DNA of 64,000 nucleotides from Actinacidiphila glaucinigra (GTDB lineage Bacteria > Actinomycetota > Actinomycetes > Streptomycetales > Streptomycetaceae): NCBI RefSeq assembly GCF_900188405.1, contig NZ_FZOF01000026.1:1-64000 (forward strand), given 5' to 3'. How positions within the stretch are numbered: position 1 is the first letter of the stretch; each line of letters starts with the position of its first letter. A model generated the notes under the pieces. That model saw only the letters and a program-made list of their open reading frames with translations, was not told the DNA's origin and did no database searches. Shown piece after piece: positions 24,038 to 32,793 of this stretch. A program made the position numbers and the translations under genes.

Positions 24038-24361
24038 TCACGCCAGAGCCCGCAGGGGCGGGGTGAGGGCGTCGATGAGGACCCGTACCTGCAGCAGGGT
24101 GCCGTCGCTGGCGGCTCCCGGTGCCGGGGCAATGACCTGGACGACGAGTACGAACAGTGTGCACAGGCGGCCGTCGGCGACCGCCTGTGGGAGGTCCCGC
24201 AGGGATGCTCGCAGAGACTCTTCGCTCCAGCGGATAGGAGCCAGGCCATCGGCGAGATCGCGCTCTTCCACACTGGGTTGCCAAACACCCGTGCGGAAGT
24301 CGTCCAGCAGGCCCGCAGTGGCAGACCCCAACAAGTCGGCAGGCACCGCCGTCGTGCGCAT
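24038..24361 (-). CDS. Small hypothetical protein (107 aa)
   Basis: MRTTAVPADLLGSATAGLLD starts at ATG 24361, chosen because sequence upstream loses coding character. The rest (SVEERDLADGLAPIRWSEES, DGRLCTLFVLVVQVIAPAPG, RVLIDALTPPLRALA) looks like an ordinary alpha/beta protein. There is no convincing ribosome site and I do not recognise the family. Confidence 0.45.
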   Translation of the reverse strand: MRTTAVPADLLGSATAGLLDDFRTGVWQPSVEERDLADGLAPIRWSEESLRASLRDLPQAVADGRLCTLFVLVVQVIAPAPGAASDGTLLQVRVLIDALTPPLRALA

Positions 24362-24695
24362 TGTAACGAGACGGCGGCGAGTACGACGCCAGGATCCGAC
24401 CACGCGCAGCGGGCACCAAGGAACCCGGATCGGCTTCGGGTGCCTGACCGTGTTGCTCTGGCGGGCATTGACTATGTAATGCGCAAGGTGTGGACAGGCG
24501 GGACGTCCCCGCCGGTGTGGTGGGCTGCTCGGGCGTGACCGCCTGGCGCCGCCTGCGGCCGGTGCCGCGGCCGCGCCCGGTGTAGGTCGGCGGGTCGGGC
24601 TCCCATTACCTGACGTTTTGTCAGAATGGCGTCGGGGGCAATCCCAGGCCCGGGCGAGGCTCGCGCCCGAAGTGCGAGGAAGGCGAAGGAGCGAA

Positions 24696-25193
24696 GTGGA
24701 CCTCGAGCAGTACAAGGACAACGTGGCGCATGCGGCCGAGGAGGCCCGTGACTGGTTCTTCAACCATTACCTCCCGGCCTGGACCGCCATGGCTGCGGAC
24801 CCATCCGCCGATCCCCGGGTCGTTCTGAACTTCTGGGTCCCTCCGCTCAGCGTCTCAAGGGACGACCCCGACCCGGCCCGCGCCCTGTACGACTGGTGCC
24901 CCGACCCGGACTCGGTACTGGTCTACCTTGCTGCGCAGCAGGAGCCGCTGCGGGCCGCCGGATACACCCACACCGATGTTCCCGACAGCCGAGTGACCGC
25001 CTACAGCTCGCACTCCGCCGGGATCGACGTGATCTGGTCGCGCCGCAGGGCCGACAACACCGAGATCGAGCGCCTCGCAGTCCACTTCGAGGTCCGGCGT
25101 CACGACTCCGGTACCTGGCGCATCATCGCCATCGCCTCCCACCCGACCGACGTCGACCGCATCGCCGACACCTTCGTCACCGTGACCCCCTGA
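24696..25193 (+). CDS. NTF2/SnoaL-like fold protein (DUF6841-like)
   Basis: This 165-residue protein starts at GTG 24696 with GAAGGA seven bases upstream (VDLEQYKDNVAHAAEEARDW). Helices followed by a curved-sheet pattern (VVLNFWVPPLSVS, VTAYSSHSAGIDVIWSRRRA, RLAVHFEVRRHD, TWRIIAIASHPTDV) match the cone-shaped NTF2-like fold. Relatives without catalytic residues are common in Streptomyces, and the ligand is unknown. Confidence 0.6.
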   Translation: MDLEQYKDNVAHAAEEARDWFFNHYLPAWTAMAADPSADPRVVLNFWVPPLSVSRDDPDPARALYDWCPDPDSVLVYLAAQQEPLRAAGYTHTDVPDSRVTAYSSHSAGIDVIWSRRRADNTEIERLAVHFEVRRHDSGTWRIIAIASHPTDVDRIADTFVTVTP

Positions 25194-25575
25194 TCCGCCT
25201 CACGCGCGGGGCCTGACGTCGACGGCATGCCCACAATGACCCGTTCACCTCGTACAGCCCCTAATCGGTGACTTCGCCCGGCGTGGCTCTCGCGAACGTG
25301 GAGGGGGTGAGTTGATAGCGGCGCTCGAGGCCAGCATCCGCGCAACGGGAAAGCGCCGAAGGAGACCGAACTGCTGCGTGTCTGCATCCGATCCGAATCG
25401 TCGCCTATGCGGCGGGCACGCCCCCTTGCCGGTTCAACGGCGGCGCGAGGTACCACAACACCAGATGCAGCCTGCTTCACCCGCTCAGAGAACAACCGAC
25501 CACCAGCAACGTTCCATCGCCACGGCTCTCGACCAGTGCGGTTCGAGGATTGTATAGGTGGGGCAGGATCGTTCC
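25194..25575. other. Gap without a recognisable gene
   Basis: Nothing is recognised. The last bases (GTGCGGTTCGAGGATTGTATAG, just before 25560) contain a GATTGTATAG element that could serve as a -10 region for the module starting at 25576. Confidence 0.4.
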
Positions 25576-25848
25576 ATGGTGACCTCACCGCGCGTGACCC
25601 GCGTCATACTGGATCTCGAGGAAACGGACGAGCTGGACCGTCTCGCCCGCGCCGTCGAGGAGTACACCCTGGCGCTGGAGCAGGCGCGAACGGCACTGAG
25701 TGAGGCAGCGGGCAGGATCGCCGCCCGTTATGAACGCGGCGGACCGGCCGCGGTGGCCGCCCGTGTGGGCTGGTCGCGTCAGCACGTCTCCACCTTGGCT
25801 GCAGCCCACCGTCGCAACCTCAGCAGTCAAGGAAAGGACGCAGCATGA
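25576..25848 (+). CDS. Small HTH-like protein heading a DUF6247 module
   Basis: This 90-residue protein is ATG-started at 25576 (MVTSPRVTRVILDLEETDEL). It is helical, with a coiled-coil-like middle (AVEEYTLALEQARTALSEAA) and a C-terminal helix-turn-helix pattern (GGPAAVAARVGWSRQHVSTL). Its stop overlaps the next ATG (ATGA). It probably acts as regulator or antitoxin of this short operon. Confidence 0.6.
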   Translation: MVTSPRVTRVILDLEETDELDRLARAVEEYTLALEQARTALSEAAGRIAARYERGGPAAVAARVGWSRQHVSTLAAAHRRNLSSQGKDAA

Positions 25849-26216
25849 GCACCGCATCCGAACACCCGGAGCGTCGGAGCGTGCCGCAGCCTTCCACTAC
25901 GGCCGAGGAGCTGCGAGCCGCTCTCGCCCGGATCGCGCCGGAGGCGGTGCCCACCTTCGATGCCGAGCGGGCCGCGGCCATGGCCCAGGCGCGGAGCGAG
26001 GTCAGCTCCGCCCCCGTGCGGCGGTTCCTCGGCCAGTGGGCGCTGCAGGTCGCCATTGAACGCCATCCGGAACAGGCCGCCCGGCTCCGGCACCTCGAAG
26101 CCCGGGCCGCCGTCGTCGAGGACCCGGACGAGGCCAGGACGGTCGCCGCCGAGATCGGGTGGATCCTCGACAAGGCCGCCACCGAGGCTGGGCTGCCCCG
26201 CAGCGATCAGTCTTGA
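25845..26216 (+). CDS. DUF6247 family protein
   Basis: This 123-residue protein matches the DUF6247 pattern: TAEELRAALARIAPEAVPTF, DAERAAAMAQARSEVSSAPV, then RRFLGQWALQVAIERHPEQA. The family is restricted to actinomycetes, and genes for it usually precede a RelE-like partner, which is the arrangement seen here (TTG start at 26213 overlapping the TGA). A likely antitoxin-type role; not demonstrated. Confidence 0.7.
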   Translation: MSTASEHPERRSVPQPSTTAEELRAALARIAPEAVPTFDAERAAAMAQARSEVSSAPVRRFLGQWALQVAIERHPEQAARLRHLEARAAVVEDPDEARTVAAEIGWILDKAATEAGLPRSDQS

Positions 26217-26332
26217 GCGGCTGGCGCTGGGAGTACGACCCGGACGCCGAGCATGTCGTCAACGGCCTGCCCGCGCGGGTCGTGGCCGAGGTCGAACGCC
26301 TGGCCGGCGAACTCGTCGTCCTGGCCGATAGT
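26213..26332 (+). pseudogene. 5' part of a RelE-like toxin gene cut by an IS remnant
   Basis: LSGWRWEYDPDAEHVVNGLP then ARVVAEVERLAGELVVLA is the N-terminal third of the small partner usually found after DUF6247 genes. Directly after VVLA the sequence becomes an IS5-type transposase on the opposite strand, so the module has lost its third gene. Confidence 0.6.
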
Positions 26333-26525
26333 GCGGGACGAGCAGTCTGGTGCCCTGATAGCCGCTATCGGCGACCCCGGGAGCACCGCGGCAGGCCCGT
26401 TCGACGCCGGACTCGGTGAAGGCAAGGTAGTCGTTACGGATGCCGGACAGCGGATTACCGGTGGCCACGGCCAGGCGGCTGTTGGCGTCGACGACCACCT
26501 GCAGTTTCGTTGAGTACCGGCAGTT
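26325..26525 (-). pseudogene. IS5-family transposase fragment
   Basis: The minus strand encodes YSTKLQVVVDANSRLAVATG, then NPLSGIRNDYLAFTESGVER and GVADSGYQGTRLLVPH. This is the segment of an IS5-type (DDE_Tnp_4) transposase around its second catalytic Asp. Both ends are gone. The following 26526-26808 holds no clear gene. Confidence 0.75.
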
Positions 26526-26808
26526 CCTGCTCGACGCCGCCACGCTGCCCGGGGGCAAGAAGGTTCCGACCTTGCGCAACACGCTTTGGGGAAAGGCCGC
26601 CCAGGCCGCCCTAACCCATGTCCGCGCAGTCCAGACCCCAGATTCACGGACCTGGACCACAGAATGACGCGGAAGCACGACGAGGGGCCCGGTGAATTGC
26701 TGACCGGTCCTCAAGCAGGATCGAGGGTAACGTGATGAGCAGCCAGCAATCAGGCATCGACCGACTACGTCGAAGTACTGGAACCACGCCTGCTGAAGCG
26801 GGCCGGGA

Positions 26809-27652
26809 TCATCCGAAGAAGGCGGTCAACTCACGTGCGAGCTCGTCGGGTCGCTCCTCAGCAAGGTAGTGGCCCGCACCCTTGAGCTCCACGTACGTTG
26901 CGTCTGCCACCTTGCCCTCCAGCAGTGCGGGAACGAACGGAAAGTGCACGCCGCCGAGCCCGAGCAGAGGCATGGTCAGTATCGGATAGTGCTCCGCATC
27001 GACGATGTCCTGACCGAACGTCTGGTACCAGCCGTTCCCGGCCCGGATCGCGTCCGGCGTGTCGTACGCGGCAGCGTAGAGAGCGCGGGCCTCTTCACTG
27101 AAGTGCTCGGGGCCCGAGGCCTGATAGCCGATCAGCCAGTCGATGAGGAATCGGAAGCGGCCTTCGAGGAGTTGCTCGGGCAGCTCCTGCACCTGGTTGA
27201 GGCCGAACCACCAAGGTCCCGTCGTCCGGCCTTCCTGCGGCAGCACCCGCAGATCGTTGAGAATGCCTCCCCGGGGTGTCCCACCTCCCACAGAGCGACC
27301 TTCCAAGTCGCTTCGGGGTGGTTCGCAGCGAAGCTGTAAGCCACCATCGACCCGATGTCCTCGCCGGCGATGTTCGCCTCGCTGTAGCCAAGAGCGTGAA
27401 TCAGCTCGTATATATCGCGGGCCATGGTCTTCTTGTCGTACCCGGCAGCGGGCTGTCGGAGTCGCCCATGCCCCGCAGGTCCACGGCGATCACGCGGTAG
27501 CGCTGGGCCAGCAACGGGATGATCTTGTGGAACTGGTACCAGGTCCTCGGCCATCCGGGAAGCAATACGACGGGGTCGCCCTGCCCCCCGGCGACATAGT
27601 GCAGCCGGGTGCCATTGACCTCGGCCAAAGAACTCGTGAAACCTTCGATCAT
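26809..27652 (-). pseudogene. Alpha/beta hydrolase (epoxide-hydrolase type) with two frameshifts
   Basis: Three minus-strand pieces line up as one hydrolase of about 280 residues: MIEGFTSSLAEVNGTRLHYV to VIAVDLRGMGDSD, then PAAGYDKKTMARDIYELIHA to WEVGHPGEAF, then NDLRVLPQEGRTTGPWWFGL to the end at DELARELTAFFG. Single-base losses near 27462 (a missing A before GCCCGCTGCC) and near 27265 break the frame. The His of the triad (GAGHYLAEE) is present; the usual nucleophile position reads GEDIGS, i.e. Asp as in epoxide hydrolases and dehalogenases. Probably dead. Confidence 0.75.
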
Positions 27653-27885
27653 TGTCGTTTACACCTCTTGCGTATATGGCTCTGATGAACAACACCGCCC
27701 TCAGCGGTGCCGACTGATGTGAGTGTCCGTCCACGTTCCTTCCGCGAGTTGGTCGGCGTGACCAACGGGCGGACCCAAGCGAGGGGCTCCGGGGGGCGGC
27801 AGGAATGGATCTCGCGAAGGTGCTCACCGGGATGCGGTACGTAGACCGCGGACGACCGTGGTCGGTGCAGGTCAGGTGCCACTGG

Positions 27886-28584
27886 TCAGCCGAGTAGTTC
27901 GGCTGAGGCGGCCACCACCAGGCGGGGAACTTCGTGGCCGTTAGCGTGCTCGATGTAGTCGACGTGATAGCCGTCGTCTTCGAGCGCGGGGACGATGCGA
28001 TGGCTGGTGTGGGTAATGGGCAGGATCGGGTCGCGTTGACCGTGGGACACGAAGATGGTGGGACGGCCGTCCCTGCGGGCGGAGGGGATGCGGCCGGGGG
28101 AATAGGCCAGGATGCGGGTGAGAAGGTCCCCGTTGGCCAAGCCCAAGCCCAGAGCATAGGTTGCGCCGTCAGAGAACCCTGAGACGGCGATGCGGTCCCT
28201 GTCCACGCGGAAGTGTTCGAAGACGGTGGCCATGGCGTCTTGGAGACCCATGGCGTCGGGGCCGAAGTGCCCGTCGAGGATGACGTCCCATGTGGCCCGG
28301 TATGAGCTGGGGGCAAGGAGCAGGACCTTGCGCTGTTGGGCCTCGTCCTGGAGCAACGAGAGCATGTCGCCGGGCTCGCCGCTGGCCCCGTGGAAGGCGA
28401 TCAACAAGGGTACGGGCCAGTGAGGGAGCCGGTCGGGGACAAAAAGCAGGGCCGGGGCGTACGACGTCTTCACCTCGTGCAGGCCGACGTCGAGCGGGGG
28501 GTACAGCGGTGGGCTCGGCAGGATTTCGAGAGCGCCCCTTGCGAGGCGGTGGCGTGAGGCGCAGATGAACACCGTTTCCTCCAT
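27886..28584 (-). CDS. Alpha/beta hydrolase, carboxylesterase/phospholipase type
   Basis: This 232-residue protein has a complete triad: nucleophile Ser138 in SGFSDGATYA, Asp185 in HGQRDPILP and His217 in HANGHEVP, with the oxyanion strand LLIAFHGASGEPGDML at 61-76. The order and spacing fit small serine esterases of the phospholipase/carboxylesterase (YpfH-like) family, intracellular since no signal peptide is seen. ATG 28584 has a GAGGAAAC-like site nearby. It lies downstream of sequence with no clear gene and may once have been co-transcribed with the broken hydrolase. Confidence 0.8.
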   Translation of the reverse strand: MEETVFICASRHRLARGALEILPSPPLYPPLDVGLHEVKTSYAPALLFVPDRLPHWPVPLLIAFHGASGEPGDMLSLLQDEAQQRKVLLLAPSSYRATWDVILDGHFGPDAMGLQDAMATVFEHFRVDRDRIAVSGFSDGATYALGLGLANGDLLTRILAYSPGRIPSARRDGRPTIFVSHGQRDPILPITHTSHRIVPALEDDGYHVDYIEHANGHEVPRLVVAASAELLG

Positions 28585-29023
28585 AAGGGATAACTAACTC
28601 ACTGCGCAGCCGGTGGCGCAGCGGGACCGGCGGGCAGGGCTGTGCATGGGAGCCATGGCCCGCGACGCACCGCCGGTGACGCGCCCGAGCATGGCGCCGG
28701 CGGACCAGGCGGCGTAGAGCTTCTGCCCGGCGTTGAAGTTGTGCGCCGGGCGGGAGGACGATCGGAGCCCCGGACATGTTCAAGTGACCATGCCGTTCGC
28801 CCGCCAGGGATTGCGGGACAGCTCTCAGGCACGTGCGGCGGCCGCGCGCCGAAGGCGGCGTGATCACGGTGATCCACCCGGACCCGGCCCTTGTCCGAAC
28901 CCCTGTCGACCACACTGACGGACAGAGAAGAGCCAGTTGGCCGTCGCTCTCACGACAACGATCGCTCACAGACACGGAAGGCACGGGTAGCTCTCGCGCC
29001 GAGAAGGCGACAACGCTTGCAAG
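28585..29023. other. Gap; possible short remnant
   Basis: On the minus strand a frame reads AHNFNAGQKLYAAWSAGAML, then GRVTGGASRAMAPMHSP near 28620-28760. It looks like real but truncated coding sequence of unknown origin. Nothing else is recognised. Confidence 0.35.
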
Positions 29024-29677
29024 TCAGCGTTGTACGGTCGGCTCGCTGGAGCGGCACACCGACTGTGTGGCCGTCCTGAGCGCCTGACGATGGAGCGTGT
29101 CCAACCGTTCCCGCACTGCCCCCGACCCGGTGGCCAGGGCCAACTGCACCCTGCAGGCGATGGGCCTCTCGCGCAATTCCTCCGTGTCCTTGAGCTCTTG
29201 GAGCAGGGCCGTGGTCAGCTGGTCGAGCTGCGCGCGAATCGGACCGAGGTCGGGGCGCGTCGTGGGCGCTTCCCCCGGGTGAGCGGTCCAGCGAGCGAAC
29301 AAGCCGTTTTGCACGGCCTTGCTCGCGGTGATCTGGTCCTGGAAGAACGCCACCGCCGTGTCCGGGTTCACCCCACCAGCCTCGGCCTGGGTCCGGACCT
29401 GCTCCAGGACCTGTGCCTCGCGCACCGGGTCTTCGATCGGCGAGCCGGTGCCGAACTTGGACGCCGCCACGTCATCACTCACACGGATACGTTGTATGAC
29501 AAGGTCTGTCAGAGGGCCGAGCCTACCGGGCGACTTGGTTGTCTCGACCGTTCCGCTGACGGCTTCGGCGTTCGCAGGGGCGCCCGTGGCCGTGGCATGA
29601 GGAACGGCCAGTACGGTTGCGGCTCCCAGAAAGCCGGTGATCACGGCGAAGCGCGTCATGTTGTTTCGCAGGTTCAT
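29024..29677 (-). CDS. Secreted chorismate mutase (AroQ-gamma type)
   Basis: This 217-residue protein has a signal peptide (basic start MNLRNNMTRF, hydrophobic VITGFLGAATVLAV, cleavage near TATGA) and then the periplasmic/secreted *AroQ fold. LVIQRIRVSDDVAASKF is the first helix with active-site Arg and Lys, followed by EDPVREAQVLEQVRTQAEAG, PDTAVAFFQDQITASKAVQN and GLFARW. Cys in RPIACRV and TQSVCRS can form the disulfide typical of this class. The enzyme converts chorismate to prephenate outside the cytoplasm; its physiological role in soil actinomycetes is unknown. Confidence 0.85.
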   Translation of the reverse strand: MNLRNNMTRFAVITGFLGAATVLAVPHATATGAPANAEAVSGTVETTKSPGRLGPLTDLVIQRIRVSDDVAASKFGTGSPIEDPVREAQVLEQVRTQAEAGGVNPDTAVAFFQDQITASKAVQNGLFARWTAHPGEAPTTRPDLGPIRAQLDQLTTALLQELKDTEELRERPIACRVQLALATGSGAVRERLDTLHRQALRTATQSVCRSSEPTVQR

Positions 29678-29723
29678 TGGTCTACCTTGGTTTTCGATAT
29701 ACGCAGTGCGTACGCCACGTGCC

Positions 29724-31112
29724 TCAACGGGCCGTTCGCCGAGTCCCGGACGGGTCCGGCAGAGGGGTCGCGTGGAAGACGTTGTAGGGGTCGTACCGGT
29801 GTTTGGCTGCGAGCAGCCGCTCGGTATTGGGGCCGTAGGCGTGTGTGATCTGTGCGACCGCGTCGGGGCCCAGGAGGTTGGGGTAGCCGCCTGACAGTGC
29901 CTCGGGTTCGAGGGCGTCGGCCAGGACGCCGGCCCAGGCGCGGTGTTCCGCGGCGTGGGTGTCGTCGGGGTCCCACTGGGCGATGATCTCGATCATCAGG
30001 TGCGGGTCCCGGTTGCCGAACGCCGTGTCCGGCACGGGTACCCGTGCCGCGGCTCCGTGCAGGCTGTGCAAGGACACGGCCGAGTGGGGCGAGGTCAGGG
30101 TGGAGCCCGCGAGGCTCAGGATGTCCCGCACTCCCGAGGTCAGTGACGAGACGGAACGCGTGCCGATCTCGACGTGCCGGCCGAAGGGGAACTGCGCGTC
30201 GATGCCCGCGAGCATCGCGGGCACGGTGGTCGAGCCGACCTGGGAGACCAGGGGTGTGCCGAGGGTGTCCAGGCGAGCCAGCGCGCGTTCTCCCACCGTG
30301 AGGTCGTCGCCGCTCCAGGTGGGCGAGAGGAACACCACGGGCTTGCCGTCGGGACCGGGCAAGACACCGGACTGCACGGTCAGTTCGTCCGGGCTTCCTG
30401 CCAGGACGTCAGCCAGCCCGGCCAGTACACTCCCGGCCTGCTCCCACCCGAACAGCACCAGGCCGGACAGCAGCGTCGGAACGGCGTGCAGGCGCACCCG
30501 CATCGAGGTGACCACACCGAAGTTCCCGCCACCGCCACGCAGGGCCCAGAACAGCTCCGGCTCCCGTTCGGCATCGGCCGTGACGACCGATCCGTCGGCC
30601 AGCACCACCTGTGCGGACAACAGGTTGTCCGCAGCCAAGCCGAAGCGGCCGCTGAGCGGCCCATAGCCGCCGCCGAGGGTCAGGCCCGCCATGCCCACGG
30701 AACCGGCCGAACCGGTCGCCGCGGTCAGACCGAAGGGCTGCGTCGCGGCGACGAGACCGGCGGCTGTGGCCCCTCCCGCCACCTCGGCGACCTTCGCCAC
30801 CGGATCCACCGTCACCCGGCGCAGACCGGAGAGATCAATGGTCAGGCCCCCGTCACTCAGTGCCCTCCCGGCCCAGTCGTGGCCGCCGCCGCGCACCGTC
30901 AGAGGTACCCCGTACTCCTGCGCGGCCAGCACAGCAGCCTGGGCCTCGGCCGGACCGGCGCACCGCACGATCACGCCAGGGCGGGACGACACGGCGCCGT
31001 TCCACAGGGTCCGGCCGGCATCGTACTGCGGCCCGGTGGAAACCACCTGTCCCACAGGAACGGACCTCCACAGAGTGTCAGTCAGACGGCCGAGCTGTTG
31101 GTATGTCGTCAC
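29724..31112 (-). CDS. FAD-binding oxidoreductase of the BBE/GlcD type
   Basis: This 462-residue protein begins with the PCMH FAD domain: NGAVSSRPGVIVRCAGPAEA, VRGGGHDWAGRALSDGGLTI with His78 as candidate covalent 8-alpha histidyl-FAD ligand, and TLGGGYGPLSGRFGLAADNL. A Cys for a second covalent bond is not present at the usual place. The C-terminus carries the berberine-bridge motif KHRYDPYNVFHATPLPDP. Such enzymes oxidise alcohols, sugars or polyketide intermediates with O2. It is on the same strand as the chorismate mutase and the secreted hydrolase. Confidence 0.85.
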   Translation of the reverse strand: MTTYQQLGRLTDTLWRSVPVGQVVSTGPQYDAGRTLWNGAVSSRPGVIVRCAGPAEAQAAVLAAQEYGVPLTVRGGGHDWAGRALSDGGLTIDLSGLRRVTVDPVAKVAEVAGGATAAGLVAATQPFGLTAATGSAGSVGMAGLTLGGGYGPLSGRFGLAADNLLSAQVVLADGSVVTADAEREPELFWALRGGGGNFGVVTSMRVRLHAVPTLLSGLVLFGWEQAGSVLAGLADVLAGSPDELTVQSGVLPGPDGKPVVFLSPTWSGDDLTVGERALARLDTLGTPLVSQVGSTTVPAMLAGIDAQFPFGRHVEIGTRSVSSLTSGVRDILSLAGSTLTSPHSAVSLHSLHGAAARVPVPDTAFGNRDPHLMIEIIAQWDPDDTHAAEHRAWAGVLADALEPEALSGGYPNLLGPDAVAQITHAYGPNTERLLAAKHRYDPYNVFHATPLPDPSGTRRTAR

Positions 31113-31241
31113 AGTCAGGACACCTCTATCTCAGGGATTCTGCAAAAACGTAGTGAGCAGCGTCGCTTCGTCAGCCATTGCCGGCCGACGCCCTGGGACG
31201 GCCCTGCCGACCCGGCCGGCGAGCGGTCGTGCGGGAGTGTG

Positions 31242-32054
31242 TCATCGGGTGCTGCGGGCCGCGTCCTCGATGATGTGCGTGACGGTTGCGGGGTGGCTGA
31301 TCATCACGGCGTGGGAGGCGTTGACCTCCTCGGTGTGCGCGCCAGCCCGCTTGGCCATGAAGCGCTGCGCGTCGGGAGCGATCGCGTGATCCTGGCGGGT
31401 GATCAGATCCCAGGACGGGATGGAGCGGAACGCTTCCTGGGCGCTGGCGTCCACGACAGCCTTGATGTTCGCGGGCCGCTGGACCGCAGCCAGATCCGCG
31501 GCCGTGGTCTTGTCGACGTCACCGGCGAAGACCTCCCGGAAGCGGTCCGGATTGATGGACACCTCCTGGCCGCCCGGGACGTCAGTCTGCACCAGCGGAA
31601 GGTCCGGCGACCTCTTGGCCAGATCACCCACCGTCTCCCCCTTCGCGGGGATGAAACCGGCGATGTAGACCAGGGCCCTGACATCGGGGTCAGAGGCGGC
31701 GGAGTTGGTGATCACGGCACCGCCGTAGGAGTGGCCGACCAGCACCATGGGACCCTTGATCGTGGACAGGTAACTGGAGACATGGGCCGTGTCACTGGTC
31801 AGCCCCTGCAGAGGATTGGCGATAGCGCGCACGGGATAGCCGTCCTTGCGCAGCCGCTCCAGCACCGACGACCAACTGGAGGAGTCCGCCCACGCTCCGT
31901 GGACGAGGACAATGGTCGGCTTCGGGGAAGTGGATGCAGAAGAAGATCCTCCGCCGGTCGCCATCGCCACACCCGGAGCGGTGGTGACACCGAGCAGCGT
32001 CAGGGCACCGACGGCGAGCGCGACACGACGCGGAACACGAACACGGATACGCAT
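31242..32054 (-). CDS. Secreted alpha/beta hydrolase
   Basis: This 270-residue protein has a signal peptide (MRIRVRVPRRVALAVGALTL, cleavage near GVAMATGG). Its hydrolase core resembles plant-type esterase/hydroxynitrile-lyase relatives: TIVLVHGAWADSSSWSSVL at 47-65, nucleophile Ser109 in VLVGHSYGGAVI, and His248 in VNASHAVMISHP. The Asp is probably in the SWDLI or DHAIA region. Related Streptomyces proteins are annotated as alpha/beta hydrolases of unknown substrate. Same strand as the FAD oxidase, 130 bp upstream of it. Confidence 0.8.
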   Translation of the reverse strand: MRIRVRVPRRVALAVGALTLLGVTTAPGVAMATGGGSSSASTSPKPTIVLVHGAWADSSSWSSVLERLRKDGYPVRAIANPLQGLTSDTAHVSSYLSTIKGPMVLVGHSYGGAVITNSAASDPDVRALVYIAGFIPAKGETVGDLAKRSPDLPLVQTDVPGGQEVSINPDRFREVFAGDVDKTTAADLAAVQRPANIKAVVDASAQEAFRSIPSWDLITRQDHAIAPDAQRFMAKRAGAHTEEVNASHAVMISHPATVTHIIEDAARSTR

Positions 32055-32274
32055 GATGTGACCTTTCGATTCAACAAAGAATTCCCGACTGTGACTTCAC
32101 GGTGCAGCAGGGACGGAAGGGGCCAGGGAGCTTGGTCCGTGGCGTTGATGATGGAGGGCGCCGGGTCCGACACGGTTGCCGAGCAGTGGCCAGGACGGCC
32201 TACGACGACGGCCGACCGCCCAAAAGGCTCTGGCTGGTCGGCCGATCGGCCAGAGCCTTTCGGCGGTCAGGCGG
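32055..32274. repeat. Inverted repeat CAAAAGGCTCTGGC / GCCAGAGCCTTTCGG
   Basis: Around 32220-32263 the arms CCAAAAGGCTCTGGC and GCCAGAGCCTTTCGG face each other across about 14 bases, making a strong hairpin after the SnoaL-like gene. It is probably its transcription terminator. Confidence 0.6.
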
Positions 32275-32667
32275 TCAGGAGGTCAGCTGTCGGAGCATCT
32301 CGGCCGAGTCGTGCAGGTTCGTCATCTGGACGAATCGGCCGTCACGGACCTTGTAGATGGCGTACTCGACGATCTTGAACGAAGCGCCGGAGGGCGGGAC
32401 GCCAAGCCACTCCTTCACCGGGGTGCCGGTGTTGGTAGCGCGGACGGCGATACCGTCCCGATCGAACAGCAGTTCGTCGACCTCCCAGCGGATATCCGGA
32501 ACGGCGTCGACGATCCCCTTCAGGACCGCGACGACGTCATCGCGCGTGCCGGGCTGGTCGCCGAGCAGCACCTCGTCGTTGATGAACTCGTGCATGCGGT
32601 CGAACTCGTGGGCGTTGAGCGCGTCGGCGTAGCGCATGTACCAGTCACGCAGATCACTCTGAGTCAT
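32275..32667 (-). CDS. SnoaL-like / ester cyclase-family protein
   Basis: This 130-residue NTF2-like protein starts MTQSDLRDWYMRYADALNAH (ATG 32667, ribosome site AGAGGAAC). It has the SnoaL layout: HEFINDEVLL, TRDDVVAVLKGIVDAVPDIR, VDELLFDRDGIAVRATNTGT and FKIVEYAIYKVRDGRFVQMT. Family members include polyketide cyclases and many proteins of unknown activity. It faces the TetR gene at 32794 across two palindromes and is therefore the likely direct target of that repressor. Confidence 0.8.
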   Translation of the reverse strand: MTQSDLRDWYMRYADALNAHEFDRMHEFINDEVLLGDQPGTRDDVVAVLKGIVDAVPDIRWEVDELLFDRDGIAVRATNTGTPVKEWLGVPPSGASFKIVEYAIYKVRDGRFVQMTNLHDSAEMLRQLTS

Positions 32668-32721
32668 GGTGTTCCTCTTTTCTCCTGTGCCGCAAAGAGC
32701 GACTCTGAACTGCTCAAACTT

Positions 32722-32739
32722 CTGCACCGATCAGTGCAG
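32722..32739. promoter_or_regulatory. TetR operator-like palindrome, distal copy
   Basis: CTGCACCGATCAGTGCAG is an almost perfect palindrome in the divergent promoter region. Its core GCACCGATCAGTGC recurs 36 bp to the right as GCACCGATCGGTGT. Confidence 0.7.
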
Positions 32740-32759
32740 AATGCGAGACTATCAGTTCA

Positions 32760-32773
32760 GCACCGATCGGTGT
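32760..32773. promoter_or_regulatory. TetR operator-like palindrome, proximal copy
   Basis: GCACCGATCGGTGT contains a perfect 12-bp palindrome CACCGATCGGTG, 21 bp before the TetR start. With the distal copy it gives two sites on nearly the same helix face (36 bp centre to centre), as expected for autoregulation plus control of the divergent gene. Confidence 0.7.
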
Positions 32774-32793
32774 CAAACCTGTAGGATGTGGCC

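Noticed and set aside
30174..32378. 734-codon plus-strand frame over the FAD oxidase and secreted hydrolase
   Set aside because: Gly/Arg/His-rich shadow spanning two well-supported minus-strand genes.
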